Origin: Chrysophaeum taylorii
Taxonomy: Eukaryota > Sar > Pelagophyceae > Pelagomonadales > Pelagomonadaceae
Reading direction: 5' to 3'
NCBI GenBank assembly: GCA_029834535.1
Contig: JAQMWT010000480.1
Location: 124,001-188,000 of the forward strand
Length of the DNA: 64,000 nucleotides
Numbering within the stretch: position 1 is the stretch's first letter; each line of letters starts with the position of its first letter. Below are positions 54,066 to 64,000 of this stretch, piece after piece. Both the position numbers and the translations under genes were made by a program. The notes under the pieces were generated by a model. The model did no database searches, was not told the origin of the DNA, and was given only the letters and a program-made list of their open reading frames with translations.

Positions 54066-54778
54066 TCAGTGGCCACCGAGGGACGACGAGCGCCACGACT
54101 CGGACGGCGTTCCGGGGTTCGACATTAAGTTGGCACCGCGCACCGCATTTATTGCTGCCATCTCGTCCTTGTCCGACGTGTCACCGCTAACGCCAACGGC
54201 ACCTATCGCCTGGTTACGGGTGTCGAGAATAAGAACGCCTCCGGGAACCGGGACAAAGCGGCCTTGCGAAACCTGAGTGACGCTGCAGGATGGAAGCGAC
54301 TGGCGCGACGCACGTCACTGAGTGCCCCGATAAAGAATGGTCGGTCTTTGAGTCTGTCCCGAATCTTTCTGCTCGACATCCCCTGCGGCCAAAGTAGGAC
54401 AAAATCACTCGCTGTCGCGAATGGCACGCGTGCGTATCATGACTGAACTCAAGCGATGAAGCACGACAGCTCACGTACCATCGACAACGCAGCGTACGCC
54501 TTGGCTCGAGCGATGGAGGTGCGCATGACGCCGCACCCATCTTCGCGAAGGACGACGACATCGTTGCCCCCGGCATCAAGCACGACCACAGCTAACGGCA
54601 AGAGATCGAGACGGCGGCCACACGACAACACTCCGTCTGCGACGCCGCGAGCATCGTGGAGAGTGAGGGAGCTCACAACTGGAGTCAACTGTTCGCTTGC
54701 CATGTCCGCGCTGCTGTACATCTTGGAGGTCAAGAATGCCGCCGCGGGCAAGGCGCATGACGTCGCGAGACGCAACAT
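54066..54778 (-). CDS. HbpS/GlcG (DUF336) family protein
   Basis: Three exons (54778-54479, 54382-54314, 54272-54066) with introns of 96 and 41 nt give 191 residues. The family blocks are clear: LTLHDARGVADGVL, AVVVLDAGGNDVVVLREDG and ARAKAYAALSM in exon 1; SSRKIRDRLKDRPFFIGALSD in exon 2 (residues 101-123, shortened here to its recognisable core RPFFIGAL); and VPGGVLILDT, IGAVGVSGDTSDKDE and an AAINAV helix in exon 3. HbpS of Streptomyces binds haem, and GlcG is encoded in glycolate operons; the enzymatic role of the family is not settled. The N-terminal 25 residues could be an organelle presequence. This intact host gene lies isolated inside a transposon-rich region. It is common in bacteria, so a transfer origin is possible, but it has acquired introns of the local type. 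Confidence 0.8.
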
Positions 54779-54799
54779 TCAAAATCCTTACCCCTCCGA

Positions 54800-55080
54800 C
54801 TAGACCTCACTTGCGTCAACTTCGCAGAGGCCAAGGCGGCCCAAACTCGGCGCATCTACCGTGACTGGGGGATCGCCAACGCATTAGGCCGGGCGCGCTG
54901 TGCCCTCACCGCCCTCACCCATGTCGACGCCTCGAGCAGCCCCACCCAGGCCGCCCTATCCGAGCAGGACGTCACCCTTCGTCGCACATACGTCCGGCGG
55001 CAGCATGCGTACGACCTACGGGCGGGGCCCGTCCTCTCTTCGCCAGCCCCGCGGCTCGGCGATGACCCGGACTAGGTCCC
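54800..55080 (+). repeat. Dispersed repeat with conserved coding tail, copy 3 (best preserved)
   Basis: This copy keeps an open frame of about 90 codons running from TCVNFAEAKAAQTRRIY through SSPTQAALSEQDVTLRR and RRQHAYDLRAGP to RLGDDPD and TAG at about 55073-55075. The matching frame is recognisable at 9003-9297 (minus), which suggests that the family once encoded a protein ending here. No domain is recognised. Its other members are 12308-12553 and the tail at 28806-28860. Confidence 0.6.
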
Positions 55081-55257
55081 GCATACCTATCTACGTCCGT
55101 CAGGCACATCCTTCACACCCCGCACAAAACACAAAAAACAAGCAACCACACGCACCCCCCCTCTTAGCAGTCGTGGGTCCCTCTCCAGTCCGCCGCCTCC
55201 AACTCGTCGCTTCTCATTCCCATCACCGACCCAGCCCCCCGCTTGGGGGGCACCCTT

Positions 55258-56929
55258 CTCTTATAACATGGAAGTCCAAAATACAGCCCATAACTGCAAC
55301 CTCCACTCATGAGAGTGAGCTCATCGCTCTTAATACTTGCGCTTATGATGTGGCTTGGCTACGTAAGCTGCTGGCGGAAATGGCATTCGCAATAAACCCG
55401 CGATATTATCGCCGCCAACCTTCAGGTAAAGATTTGCTGCTGGACTATGATGCCCACGACAATCCTCTGCCATCGGATATGACGTTCATTCGTAACAGCC
55501 CAGTTCTTGGGGACTCGGCTTCTGCTATCCATTAGTCAAATAACCCCGACAGCGCGACTAAAGCTACAGCTATTAGCACTCGCTGGTTCCGTATTCGTGA
55601 CTATGTTCAATTAAAGCTTCAGACTGAAGAGCACAAAGCTCATTGCTTTGACGTCCCACGCCCAGTCTATCTCGCTGCGTGCTCGATTTGCAATCTGTCC
55701 AAGCAAGGCATTCCTAGCTTAATGTCCTGCATAGACGATTTTAAACTATCTTGTGCGGATGAGCATCACGCACACATTCGTGCAGCCCTGCTACGTTTTG
55801 GTAAAACCATTCCAATTAATAAAAGGCTCAAAGAAGCTATTCTCGAGCAATTGGCAGCAAGGAACATTAAAAGTTCTGACTTTCTGGTTAATCTGGATGA
55901 TGATACTGGAGCGCTACTCTTCCGGCTTCCGATCTTCTCGATTATAAGTATTGAGCATCTTGTTGTATGCTGGTCACTTTTGCACACTATGGAACCAAGT
56001 GTCCTATAGTGAACAACCCCGAAGAATTCCTGGCGGTTCTTATCGATTCTTTTGTATCTTGCGCTCTACGCCAACAGGAGTTAATGGTAGCTTCCGATCC
56101 TAATGCACTACCATCTTTGTTGGATTACTTCATTGAACTGGCACCAGAACACCAAGGTGCTTTTTCAAGCAATCTTGACCAAGCTGGCTACCCATCATCT
56201 ATTGCTGATGCACTTTCTATTTCAAAACCGACAGACGACAAAGTAATGTCCGCACCCGCTAAACCCAACAATTCTTCTGTTAATGAATCTTCAGACCATT
56301 CTTCTTCTGATGCCATAGAAGAGCTTGAAACCAAACTCACTGAAATGTCTAACAAGCTTGTCACTATCCAAGATAAAATATCAGCATTGCATGCGTCCTT
56401 TGAGCAGCTTAGCGCTAAATTCGAGCTACTTAATACGCAAGCCACAACTAACACCAATAATCTGGCGCTCTTAGATGATCGACTATCTAATCAGCAAATG
56501 CACCAGGATAATTCCTTGCCTGCTTTGGCCGAGCTCACTCAGATTCTTGCCCGCTCAATCCTTGGATCTATTGAGCAAGAGCAGTATAATGAAGAAAACC
56601 CTGCTCAACAAGCTGGACTCGAAAAAGCCACTTCAAACCTACATGATGTGTTGTTTGACTCCAATGATAATCTTATAACTGCTTCCAACCTTCGCCTCAT
56701 GTCTTCGGCTGCTGCTCTCTCTTATACAACTTCAGTACTTTCTCCACTCAGCTCTTTGTTTGCCTTCCATAATGGTACGACAACACTACTAACGATGACC
56801 TCGCAAGTGGAGCAACCAGACGAATCAAAAGAGACTGAAGATGAGTTGGACTACATCTCATCTTCGAAGGTGGATCAGGACGCAATGCGCAATTTAACAA
56901 CGCGCAGCGCGACTTCCCCTTCACCATAA
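55258..56929 (+). mobile_element. Ty1/copia 3' fragment with an unusual C-terminal extension
   Basis: The fragment starts inside the RNase H domain (WKSKIQPITATSTHESELIA, then AYDVAWLRKLL) typical of Ty1/copia. Downstream it continues with a Cys-containing block (VPRPVYLAACSICNLSKQG, LMSCIDD; about 55.65-55.75 kb) that recurs at 57.59-57.69 kb. It ends in a 320-codon coiled-coil-like region rich in Ser, Leu and Asn (about 55.97-56.93 kb). Base composition is distinctly lower in GC than in the host genes. The 5' part, integrase and reverse transcriptase are missing and the rest is broken in a few places, so it is an old fragment. Long C-terminal extensions after RNase H are uncommon in copia elements. 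Confidence 0.6.
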
Positions 56930-57299
56930 ACACTCATATCTGTCCTCGTTTTGTTATGTCTTGTTTAATTGTTTGGCGTTTCGCGTCTAGCGCACAATCT
57001 TCGCTCTCTCATGAGCGTCTGGAATGCATAAAGCATTTTCCACACGTTGAGGGGGTCCAGAAAGTTGACTCATAATATGTAAGACGCTCTGGAGATCTTT
57101 GCACATTTTCTCACACGCCATCATCATGAGGGTTTTCTCTCCGAATTAATACGGCTTTCCCTCATGCTTACGCTTCTCCCCCCTTCCGCTTTCGTTCTTT
57201 CTAGATTATGAGATATCATCTAGAGTTTCTCTTCTGACAAGGAGAAATCCACCAGGTGCGTGCCGTAAGGTCCAGAGTCTTTTGCTTAATTAGCAGGAG
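56930..57299. other. AT-richer spacer after the copia fragment
   Basis: No gene is seen. It may contain the decayed 3' end of the copia fragment; I found no matching LTR within the window. Confidence 0.3.
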
Positions 57300-58138
57300 C
57301 TCTGTTCCTCGTTGTCAGTGTGAAAGCTTCTACGGGACTTAATGTCCCTGTGGGAGTTAGAAGCCAAATTCCTGCCTCGAGTAGTAACACGTGACATGCG
57401 GAATGGTCTGTACACGCCTAAGACCGCACGCGGTCTCTGCCATGTACCCGGAGTGGGTCAAATCTCTCCAGAAAGAAACCACACCTGGGACGCCTCATAT
57501 CATTACCTCTGGTACTGAAGACGATCCAAAATTAGAAGAAGACACGAAGTTGGTAGAATCCCGCTTGGAATCCGAGGATCATAATTATCATCGGCTCAAT
57601 GTACCTCGCCCGGTTTACCTGGCTATTTGTGTTAGATGCAACCTTGCGTCTCATGGCATGCCAAAGCTTATGTCTTGCTTAGACAACCACAAGTTGTGGA
57701 GAGATTTGACCCACTCCGGGTACATGGTAGAGACCGCGTACGGTCTTAGGCGTGTACAGACCATTCCGCATGTCACGTGTTACTACACAAGGCAGGAATT
57801 TAGCTCCTAACTCCCATAGGGACATTAAGTCCCGTAGAAGCTTTCTCGCTGACAACGAGGAACGAAGCCTCTGTTAATTAAACAGAAAACCCCATACCGT
57901 TAGGTTAATTAAACAGAAAACCCCATACCGTTAGGGTATGGGGTTTTCTGTTTAATTAACAGAGGCTTCGTTCCTCGTTGTCAGCGAGAAAGCTTCTACG
58001 GGACTTAATGTCCCTATGGGAGTTAGGAGCTAAATTCCTGCCTTGTGTAGTAACACGTGACATGCGGAATGGTCTGTACACGCCTAAGACCGCACGCGGT
58101 CTCTACCATGTACCCGGAGTGGGTCAAATCCCTCCAGT
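57300..58138. repeat. Inverted-repeat cluster, three arms of about 190 bp
   Basis: Three near-identical arms lie in the order plus (57300-57475), minus (57690-57905) and plus (57948-58138). Each contains cttctacgggacttaatgtc, gtgacatgcggaatggtctg and a cccggagtgggtcaaat block. Arms 2 and 3 form an almost perfect hairpin centred near 57930, with aaccccataccgttagg at its tip. Between arms 1 and 2 is a 215-base insert encoding a second copy of the PRPVYLAxCxxCNL block (NVPRPVYLAICVRCNLASHG). This looks like a foldback arrangement built from pieces of the copia-type element to the left. Confidence 0.7.
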
Positions 58139-58199
58139 CTGAGGGAGGGTTGGAATCTATTTCAAGAAATGCGGCGTTACGCAACACGCCCTGAGCGGA

Positions 58200-58304
58200 A
58201 TCACTCTTCCCCCTTAGCACAAGCGGCGGTCTTGGATTGCTCCAGCTCCTTGGGTGGTAGCGGCGGCGACGGCGGTTGTGGCTGCCCCTCCATTCAAGTC
58301 CGAG

Positions 58305-58374
<70 letters not shown>

Positions 58375-58730
58375 CAAGTTCCAAACACCCATTATCCTTG
58401 CGCCCTCAACAATCGCTATTTTCATGCTTTTCTCTCGCGGCTTGCGTCACCATTGCTTTCACCATCCCTTTCGTTCTGCACCACGCTCCTTGCGCCCTCA
58501 CGCAATGTGCTCATATTGCGGTATCACCCCTTCTTCTCTCTGTGTTTCTGTTTCTCCCTGCGTCACAAGAGCCTTTCACGTAGAGCCTTTCACGTCTCCT
58601 TTGCGCTTCATTGCGCTCTTCTTCGCCGTCTCCTGCGGTCGTCTATCGCCGTTTCTTCTTTCTTTTTCTTTCTCTGCGACCGTCCATTCTGGCGCTTTTG
58701 ATCCTGGGAGTTGCATCAATCCGTAACAAT
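58200..58730 (+). repeat. Dispersed repeat pair, right member, with microsatellite
   Basis: This is the partner of 44066-44452. It carries a compound microsatellite at 58306-58374 ((CT)n followed by (AC)n) that the left copy lacks. The closing block gaccgtccattctgg and cctgggagtt matches the left member. Confidence 0.55.
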
Positions 58731-58739
58731 AAATCCGTG

Positions 58740-60185
58740 TTCAATGCCAATATCGCGGCAAATTGAGGAAACTTATGGCCAAACAAAATCGACGTTCGTA
58801 AATGAAACTAGCTGCGCAGTGCGTCCAGCGAGCGAACTTCCAAGGTTTTTGGATGTGATTGATTGCGACTTGGGGATCAAATCTTAGACGCACCGAGCGG
58901 CCCAACTGTCGCTGAAAAGCTCATTTTCGCGCCATTGTTTGAAAGCGTCCGCACGTGGTTGCATGAGACTCGACATGGCGGCTATTTGACGAGCCGGCGT
59001 ACTAGATTCTGGTTGTAATTCATGATTCGGCCTCTTGAGCGACTGCAACGTTGGCGCCGGACAGACTAAAGGTTCGGTTGCTACGGAATGTTACTTGGAC
59101 TATTGCCGGACGGAAACCGGACGAAACGACGGGGCAACCCCATTTGACTTTGCTTACGCGCAACAATTAATCAAGCGAGAGTCCGAGGCGCAGAAAAGAT
59201 TTTCAATGCTTTCGATCGAACGCCCGGAACAAGCGCAACAGTTAGCACTGCCACTCGATGCTGAATGTGGAAGAGCGCATTAGAATGAGCTGGGGATAAT
59301 TTAGGCTGATTTGTGAGTTGCGGTTATATTTAGGTGATGGAGTCCGTGTTCCTCGTCCTGTTGATGAAGCGACGACCACGACGGTGGCAGCGCCAACGTC
59401 GACCCTTGAGTAGACTCCGTTGAAGTAATGCGTGCGTCCGAACGTTGCGGCAACAAATCACCGCCATTTAAGGTTGCCGCAAGTACAGTGAAACGAGAAC
59501 TTATGTTTTACTTGGTTGACGAAGAAAATTAGGGCCGGCGCGGCAGGGCTTTGGCTGAAAAAAAAAAGGGGGGGATCGCAATTAGGGCAAGGGCTGATTA
59601 GTTAGATCGAACTATTCCGTGGTTTAATTAGAGCTTCACCATGACTTAGTTGGGGCAACGTCGATGGCTTAGTTTGATTCAAATGATATCAAACTAAGCC
59701 CAAGTGGTTCAAACTAAGCTGGAGCGTTGGGACGTGCACCAAAATAACCCGCAAGCCAGTTTCCGTGCCGTGCCACCCGTCATATCCGCACGGCACGGCG
59801 AAACCGTGCCGCCCCAAGAGCTGCACGGCGCGGTCACAGAAGTTATGTACTAGACTCGCTAGGCCGCCCACGTGCGCTTGTTATAGGTCTTCGGGTGGCT
59901 CTCCGTTCGGTTCCGAGGGGATCTCCGACGTTTTCTTGAGGCGTCTGCGCAGGAGATGTCCGTACTGCGCGCGGGCTTATTCGATGGACTCGCGATTCAT
60001 GCGGGATACAACGAGAGTGTCGTGTTCTTCGCATAGTCTTCGGACGCTGACGATGAGCGGCACCGCGCACTATTCCTGGATGGATTACACCCGTTGTACA
60101 AAGCACAATATGTGTAAGGAAGAACACACACAGACCCTCCCTCTCTTCGAGAGGGCTAGTTATTCAACCGAGTTATATGTTTCTC
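58740..60185. other. Intergenic, no confident gene
   Basis: An 82-codon plus frame (59035-59283) ending SIERPEQAQQLALPLDAEC is the most protein-like stretch but is not recognised and may be gene debris. Small palindromes lie at 59668-59702 (ggcttagtttgat and its inverse) and around 59763-59820 (ggcacgg arms). Nothing else is supported. Confidence 0.35.
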
Positions 60186-60312
60186 TGTTACGAATGGTAT
60201 GAGGCGTTAGACTAGCTGTGAGGAAGCTATGATACTTACCCCTGCACCACGTATCCAGTATCCTTACGTCTTTCTCTTATCGCTAGTCTAACGCCTCATA
60301 CCATTCGTAACA
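60186..60312 (+). repeat. Left LTR with 31-bp terminal inverted repeats
   Basis: The LTR runs from TGTTACGAATGG to CCATTCGTAACA. Its first 31 and last 31 bases are perfect inverted copies (through ggcgttagactagc), whereas LTRs usually have only 2-6 bases of inverted repeat. The boundary is set by TG...CA and the adjoining primer-binding site. Confidence 0.7.
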
Positions 60313-60799
60313 TGGTACCAGGTGTCCAAGGCCGAACGACCTGAGCTTGACTTCACGGACAACAGCGACTCCTCCTCGGCTTCAGTTCATTGCTACGTGT
60401 TCGGTTCGTTATCGTTTATCATGTCCTCGATCGAAATTAAGGATAGCAAGCTTTCGCAAAAACTCGATGCTTTCAGTGGTGAGCGACATCTTTTTCACCA
60501 ATGGACCCGGCGCCTGGAAAACATGATCATTTCCACCGGTGATCGCATTATCTTGACCACTGACACTTGGACTAGCATTTCCGCTTCTGGCTGCTCTGAA
60601 GAAGAATTTGGTCTCAAGCAGCAACGCTGGTACAGTGCACTCTTCATGGCACTACCAATGCATGATACTGATCGCGCGGATATCCGTGAAAACCGCGACA
60701 TGAACTTCACGCGACTTTACAAGCGCATTACCGATGTCTACATGGGCCGTGGATCGCGTATTGAACTTCCTCAACAAGTTCATCATCGGAGTATACAAT

Positions 60800-60895
60800 T
60801 TGCTTAGCATTGTACCTATCACCGGCGTTCAAGTTGCTAGCATTTTACCTATCACCGGAGTTCAAGTTGCTCGGCATTGTACCTGATCTGACGCA
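60800..60895. repeat. Short tandem repeat in the copia element
   Basis: Two to three copies of a unit of about 46 bases built on tgtacctatcaccgg and gttcaagttgct lie just downstream of the gag-like region. Confidence 0.6.
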
Positions 60896-62814
60896 CCCTC
60901 GAGTGTGTCCTCGCATTTGACTACGTGCATCGTGCTTCAAGCCTTACTGGCTTTGTTTTATCGTCTCGCGTTTCGTACCGATGAATGTGGTTCTACCCTT
61001 GAGAAGTTCAACAACAACCAATTTCGATGGCATGCACAACCACTTCCGCCGCGCTATCCGCCGCGTCGTCAGCCACGACTTCAGACTCTTCCAACTGACC
61101 TACCCTAGACGCCCCCCTTTCCCAACAACCTGGCTCTACTCGATTCCGACGCACTACCCGATGTCTTTTTGGCGGCTGCAAGGATCACTTTAAGGGGGAC
61201 TGCCGCAAGTTTCAAACTTCTTAGCTATTCCACGACAACGCCCTACCCACCATCGCCATTCTTCTCAACAGCGCAGCACTTTCAAGATAATTCCAAGTCA
61301 ACGTGTGTACCGCCGAATGTCTGATGCAAGCACATCAACACCCCATCCCACGGAAGCCCCTCGTTTTTGTTTTTAGCTCCCATTGCACAGGCGCCTCGTT
61401 CTGTATTTTCCGCTATTCGTTGCTCCACCCCTCGTTCTGTATTTTCCCCTCGTCGTTGCTCCCCTCCTCGTTCTGTATTTCGCCTATTCGTTGCTCCACC
61501 CCCCGTTGTGCATTTTCAGCTATTCGTCGATCCACTCCTCGTTGTGCTTGTCGGTTTTGTTTTCGTGCTTCCTATGTGGTTGGATCGCTCTTCTTCGGGA
61601 TCCTGTACAGATACTTCTTTGCTGTGTGATTTGTGGTTCTCCTTCACGCATTTTTTTTTTTCGCCGCTTTTCTGACCTTTAAAATTCGGTTTTGCTATCG
61701 ACGTGAATTCCGTGCTCAGCACCCGCGACGCTATCTGCAATGTTCTTACGTGCCACTGCGACGCTATCAGCAAGCTATCTGCAACGTTCTTACGTGCCAC
61801 AACTGTTTTGCCACTGTCGTCAACTTCTACCGGAGTCTATTCGAGTATGACGAACGAAGCTCACCGCTTACTCCTGCAACGTTGGCCCATGAAGCTCACG
61901 TTTGTCGATGATCATACGCGCCGCCGCACGCGTTACTTTGCTCCACGACACGATGCCCTTACGAACGCTCGTCAACTCGAACTTTTTTCTGTCTACCGTG
62001 GTTCGCCCATTCGGATATCGCGTTGCCCTCATCTACACCGATCGTGACCGCTCTCTTATGGGCCAATTCGAAACCTTCTGTCTGGGCAACAATATTGCGC
62101 TTCGGCGCTCCGGCAGCACAGTCCAAAACTTCACAGGCTCACGCTTTTTCCGGTGTTGTGGAACGCTCTCATCGCGCAACCGCGGATATTACTCGCACTC
62201 TTTTGGTACATGCGCACCGTCCACCTGATTTTTGGCGTTGGGCCATGGAAACGGCTGACTTCATCTCTGAGCGTATGCCAAATGCCTCTAGGAGGATATA
62301 TGACGCCATATGAAATGCTACATGAAACACTCCCGCGTGTCGATTTTCTTCGTGTTTGGGGCTGTCCTGCTGCAATTCTTACTGGCGACAAATGGCCTAC
62401 CAAAGCTATAACCGGTATCTTCATTGGGTATCCCTCTGCTGGCCCTGGATATCGCATATTGCTTCAACGCCCCACAGGTCCTGTCATCCACACCTCGATT
62501 GATGTTGTTTTTGACGAAAATTTCGCTCTGCGTAAGTCACTGTCCACCCAACCCCTTCCTCCGTCTCTCGTGGATTCTCTTTTTCCTGACTTGTTTTATT
62601 ACGACCCTCGTCTATCTTCGGCCATAGCCCCCATATCTTCTGTTTTTGATGCTCCGGAGCCGGCCTTATCGGGACTGATCACCCCAGCGTCACTGCCCAC
62701 AATGTTACCGGCCAATACGAAACGTGCACCATTACGTCGTGCCAAACGGGGCCGACCGCGCAAAGTCGACCAACCAACAAACTTTTTTACGGGCCATGTT
62801 TCATCCTGTCACAA

Positions 62815-62900
62815 TGTTGATACGGGCCATTCTGATGTTGATACGGGCCATTCTGATGTTGATACGGGCCCTTCTGATGTCGATACGGGCCATTCTGTTT
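62815..62900. repeat. 21-bp tandem repeat encoding DVDTGHS
   Basis: About four copies of gatgttgatacgggccattct, 21 bases each, keep frame and encode a heptapeptide repeat (DVDTGHS with one GPS variant) in the linker between integrase and reverse transcriptase of the copia element. Confidence 0.75.
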
Positions 62901-64000
62901 CCTCCTGTCGTGATGTTGATTCTGTTTCCTCTGTCGCTTCTGTTTCCCCCTGTAACTCTTTGTATGTCTCTTCTGTTAGCTTTCGTTTGTTAGTTCATTA
63001 TGTCTTCCTTCCCCTTTGTTTAGCTAACACCCTTGTTGATCCTCATGCACACGTTTATTACTCTGCTTCCGAAGAAATGTCCCAGTATTCAGACCTTGAC
63101 GAGACTACTATCACTTCCACCCATTTACGTGAAGCTTTAGCTCCGACCAATCCTGAGCGTCCTGGCTGGTTGCAAGCCATCGGTAAAGAATACAGCTCTC
63201 TTGGTCAACTTGGTTGTTGGGATGTGATTCGCCTCCCTCAGACTTTTTCTGGCAACATTTGTACCCTCAAGTGGATCCTCCGCAAGAAGTATGACTCTGG
63301 CCGCTTCAAATCGTACAAGGCTCGCCTTGTCGTCCGCGGTTACACCCAGGTTCACGGCGTTGATTATCATGACACCTACTCACCGGTCGCCAACATCGTC
63401 ACGATCCGTTTCTTTCTGACCTTTGTCGCTGTTCATGACTGGGATTTGCACAAGTTGGATGTTAGCTCCGCTTTTATTCAAGCTCCCATTGACGAAGACA
63501 TCTATGTCTGGCCACCCGAAGGCTATGCTCCTCGCCAACCCACCGATGGTTCCAAAATCGTTTACAAGCTCCGTCGCTCTTGGTATGGTTGCAAACAAGC
63601 TTGTCGCAATTGGTGGCTTTATTTGGAACGCTTCCTTCTCAATGATTGTGGCTTCGTCCGCGGATCTGGTGACACTTGCCATTACAAGCTCGTCCTCCTA
63701 CCGTGGTCCTCCGTTTTGGTCGTCGATGATCTTCTTGTGGCGCACCCTCCTCATTGCATTGGCCATTACCAAGCCTTTTTCCTCCGTTTCCGCGCTTTCA
63801 CTGACGTCAATGAACTCGATCTCACCTCTTACGTTGGTCTCCGCATTACGCGTGATCGCCCTCGGAGAACCCTCACCCTTGACCAATCCCATGCTATCCG
63901 TGAAATCCTTACCGAACATCGCTTCATCAACAGTAAACCCGAACTCACTCCCGCTCCCAAAGGTCTTCATCTTTCTGCGGCTGATTGTCCGGCTCCTGGT

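Larger units (their letters stand above)
60186..64000 (+). mobile_element. Ty1/copia LTR retrotransposon, 5' part, runs off the window
   Basis: The element begins with a 127-base LTR (60186-60312), followed directly by tggtaccagg, a plausible primer-binding site. Parts in order: a copia-type gag-like region (about 60.4-60.8 kb), a zinc-knuckle-like segment (GCKDHFKGDCRK, near 61.18 kb), integrase remnants (about 61.9-62.5 kb) and a reverse transcriptase (about 63.2-64.0 kb) with KARLVVRGYTQVHGVDY and LDVSSAFIQAPID. Integrase preceding reverse transcriptase defines Ty1/copia. Tandem repeats occupy parts of the gag-integrase and integrase-RT linkers. The copy is broken several times; the 3' half and right LTR lie beyond the window, so age cannot be estimated from LTRs. 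Confidence 0.8.

Overview
This is nuclear DNA of a eukaryotic micro-alga. A photosynthetic stramenopile (pelagophyte-like) fits best, at moderate confidence. Three things point there. Introns are GT-AG and tiny (mostly 37-53 nt). Coding sequence is very GC-rich. Two predicted proteins carry presequences of the secondary-plastid type: a signal peptide followed by AFVAAP in one, and a signal peptide plus a twin-arginine, thylakoid-lumen-like segment in the other. IQ/WW/zinc-finger proteins are also common in heterokonts. I recognise no bacterial features, rRNA, tRNA or CRISPR array.

Layout. 1-2.9 kb holds coding-like debris and no convincing gene. 2.9-43.8 kb is a compact gene region. In order it holds: a dual-specificity phosphatase-like protein (-), an aldo-keto reductase (+), a SEC14/CRAL-TRIO protein (-), an uncertain small membrane protein (-), a plastid FtsH-N-terminal-domain-like protein (-), a NudC-family CS-domain protein (-), a long coiled-coil protein (+), a sulfotransferase (+), a cyclic-nucleotide-gated channel relative (-), a giant IQ/Tudor-like/WW/B-box protein of about 3362 residues (-), a zinc-free MDR oxidoreductase (-), COP9 signalosome subunit 8 (+), a plastid-targeted coiled-coil protein (+), a second IQ/EF-hand/WW/zinc-finger protein (-), a 1-kb tandem duplication with PIF1-like helicase remnants, a ceramide synthase (+), two degraded genes and an HSF-type transcription factor (+). 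Most multi-exon models were built by hand from GT-AG sites, and in each one the summed exon length is a multiple of three.

44-64 kb is a transposon-rich island. It contains a palindromic MITE, GC-rich minisatellites, a nearly complete Ty3/gypsy LTR retrotransposon with another MITE inside its left LTR, one host gene (HbpS/GlcG-like, 54.07-54.78 kb), a Ty1/copia 3' fragment, large inverted repeats and the 5' part of a second Ty1/copia element that runs off the right edge.

The most striking observation is that the Ty3/gypsy element carries a C5-cytosine DNA methyltransferase domain between its gag-like region and its reverse transcriptase. Motif I, the PPC catalytic motif, and motif VI-, TVT- and X-like segments appear in the family order. 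A retroelement carrying its own DNA-methylation enzyme suggests self-silencing or interference with host methylation. Other points of interest are the giant IQ/WW/B-box protein and its smaller relative 4 kb away, a channel with no GYG selectivity filter, a repeat sitting next to promoters (seven copies of a core), and a dispersed repeat with a conserved coding tail (four copies).
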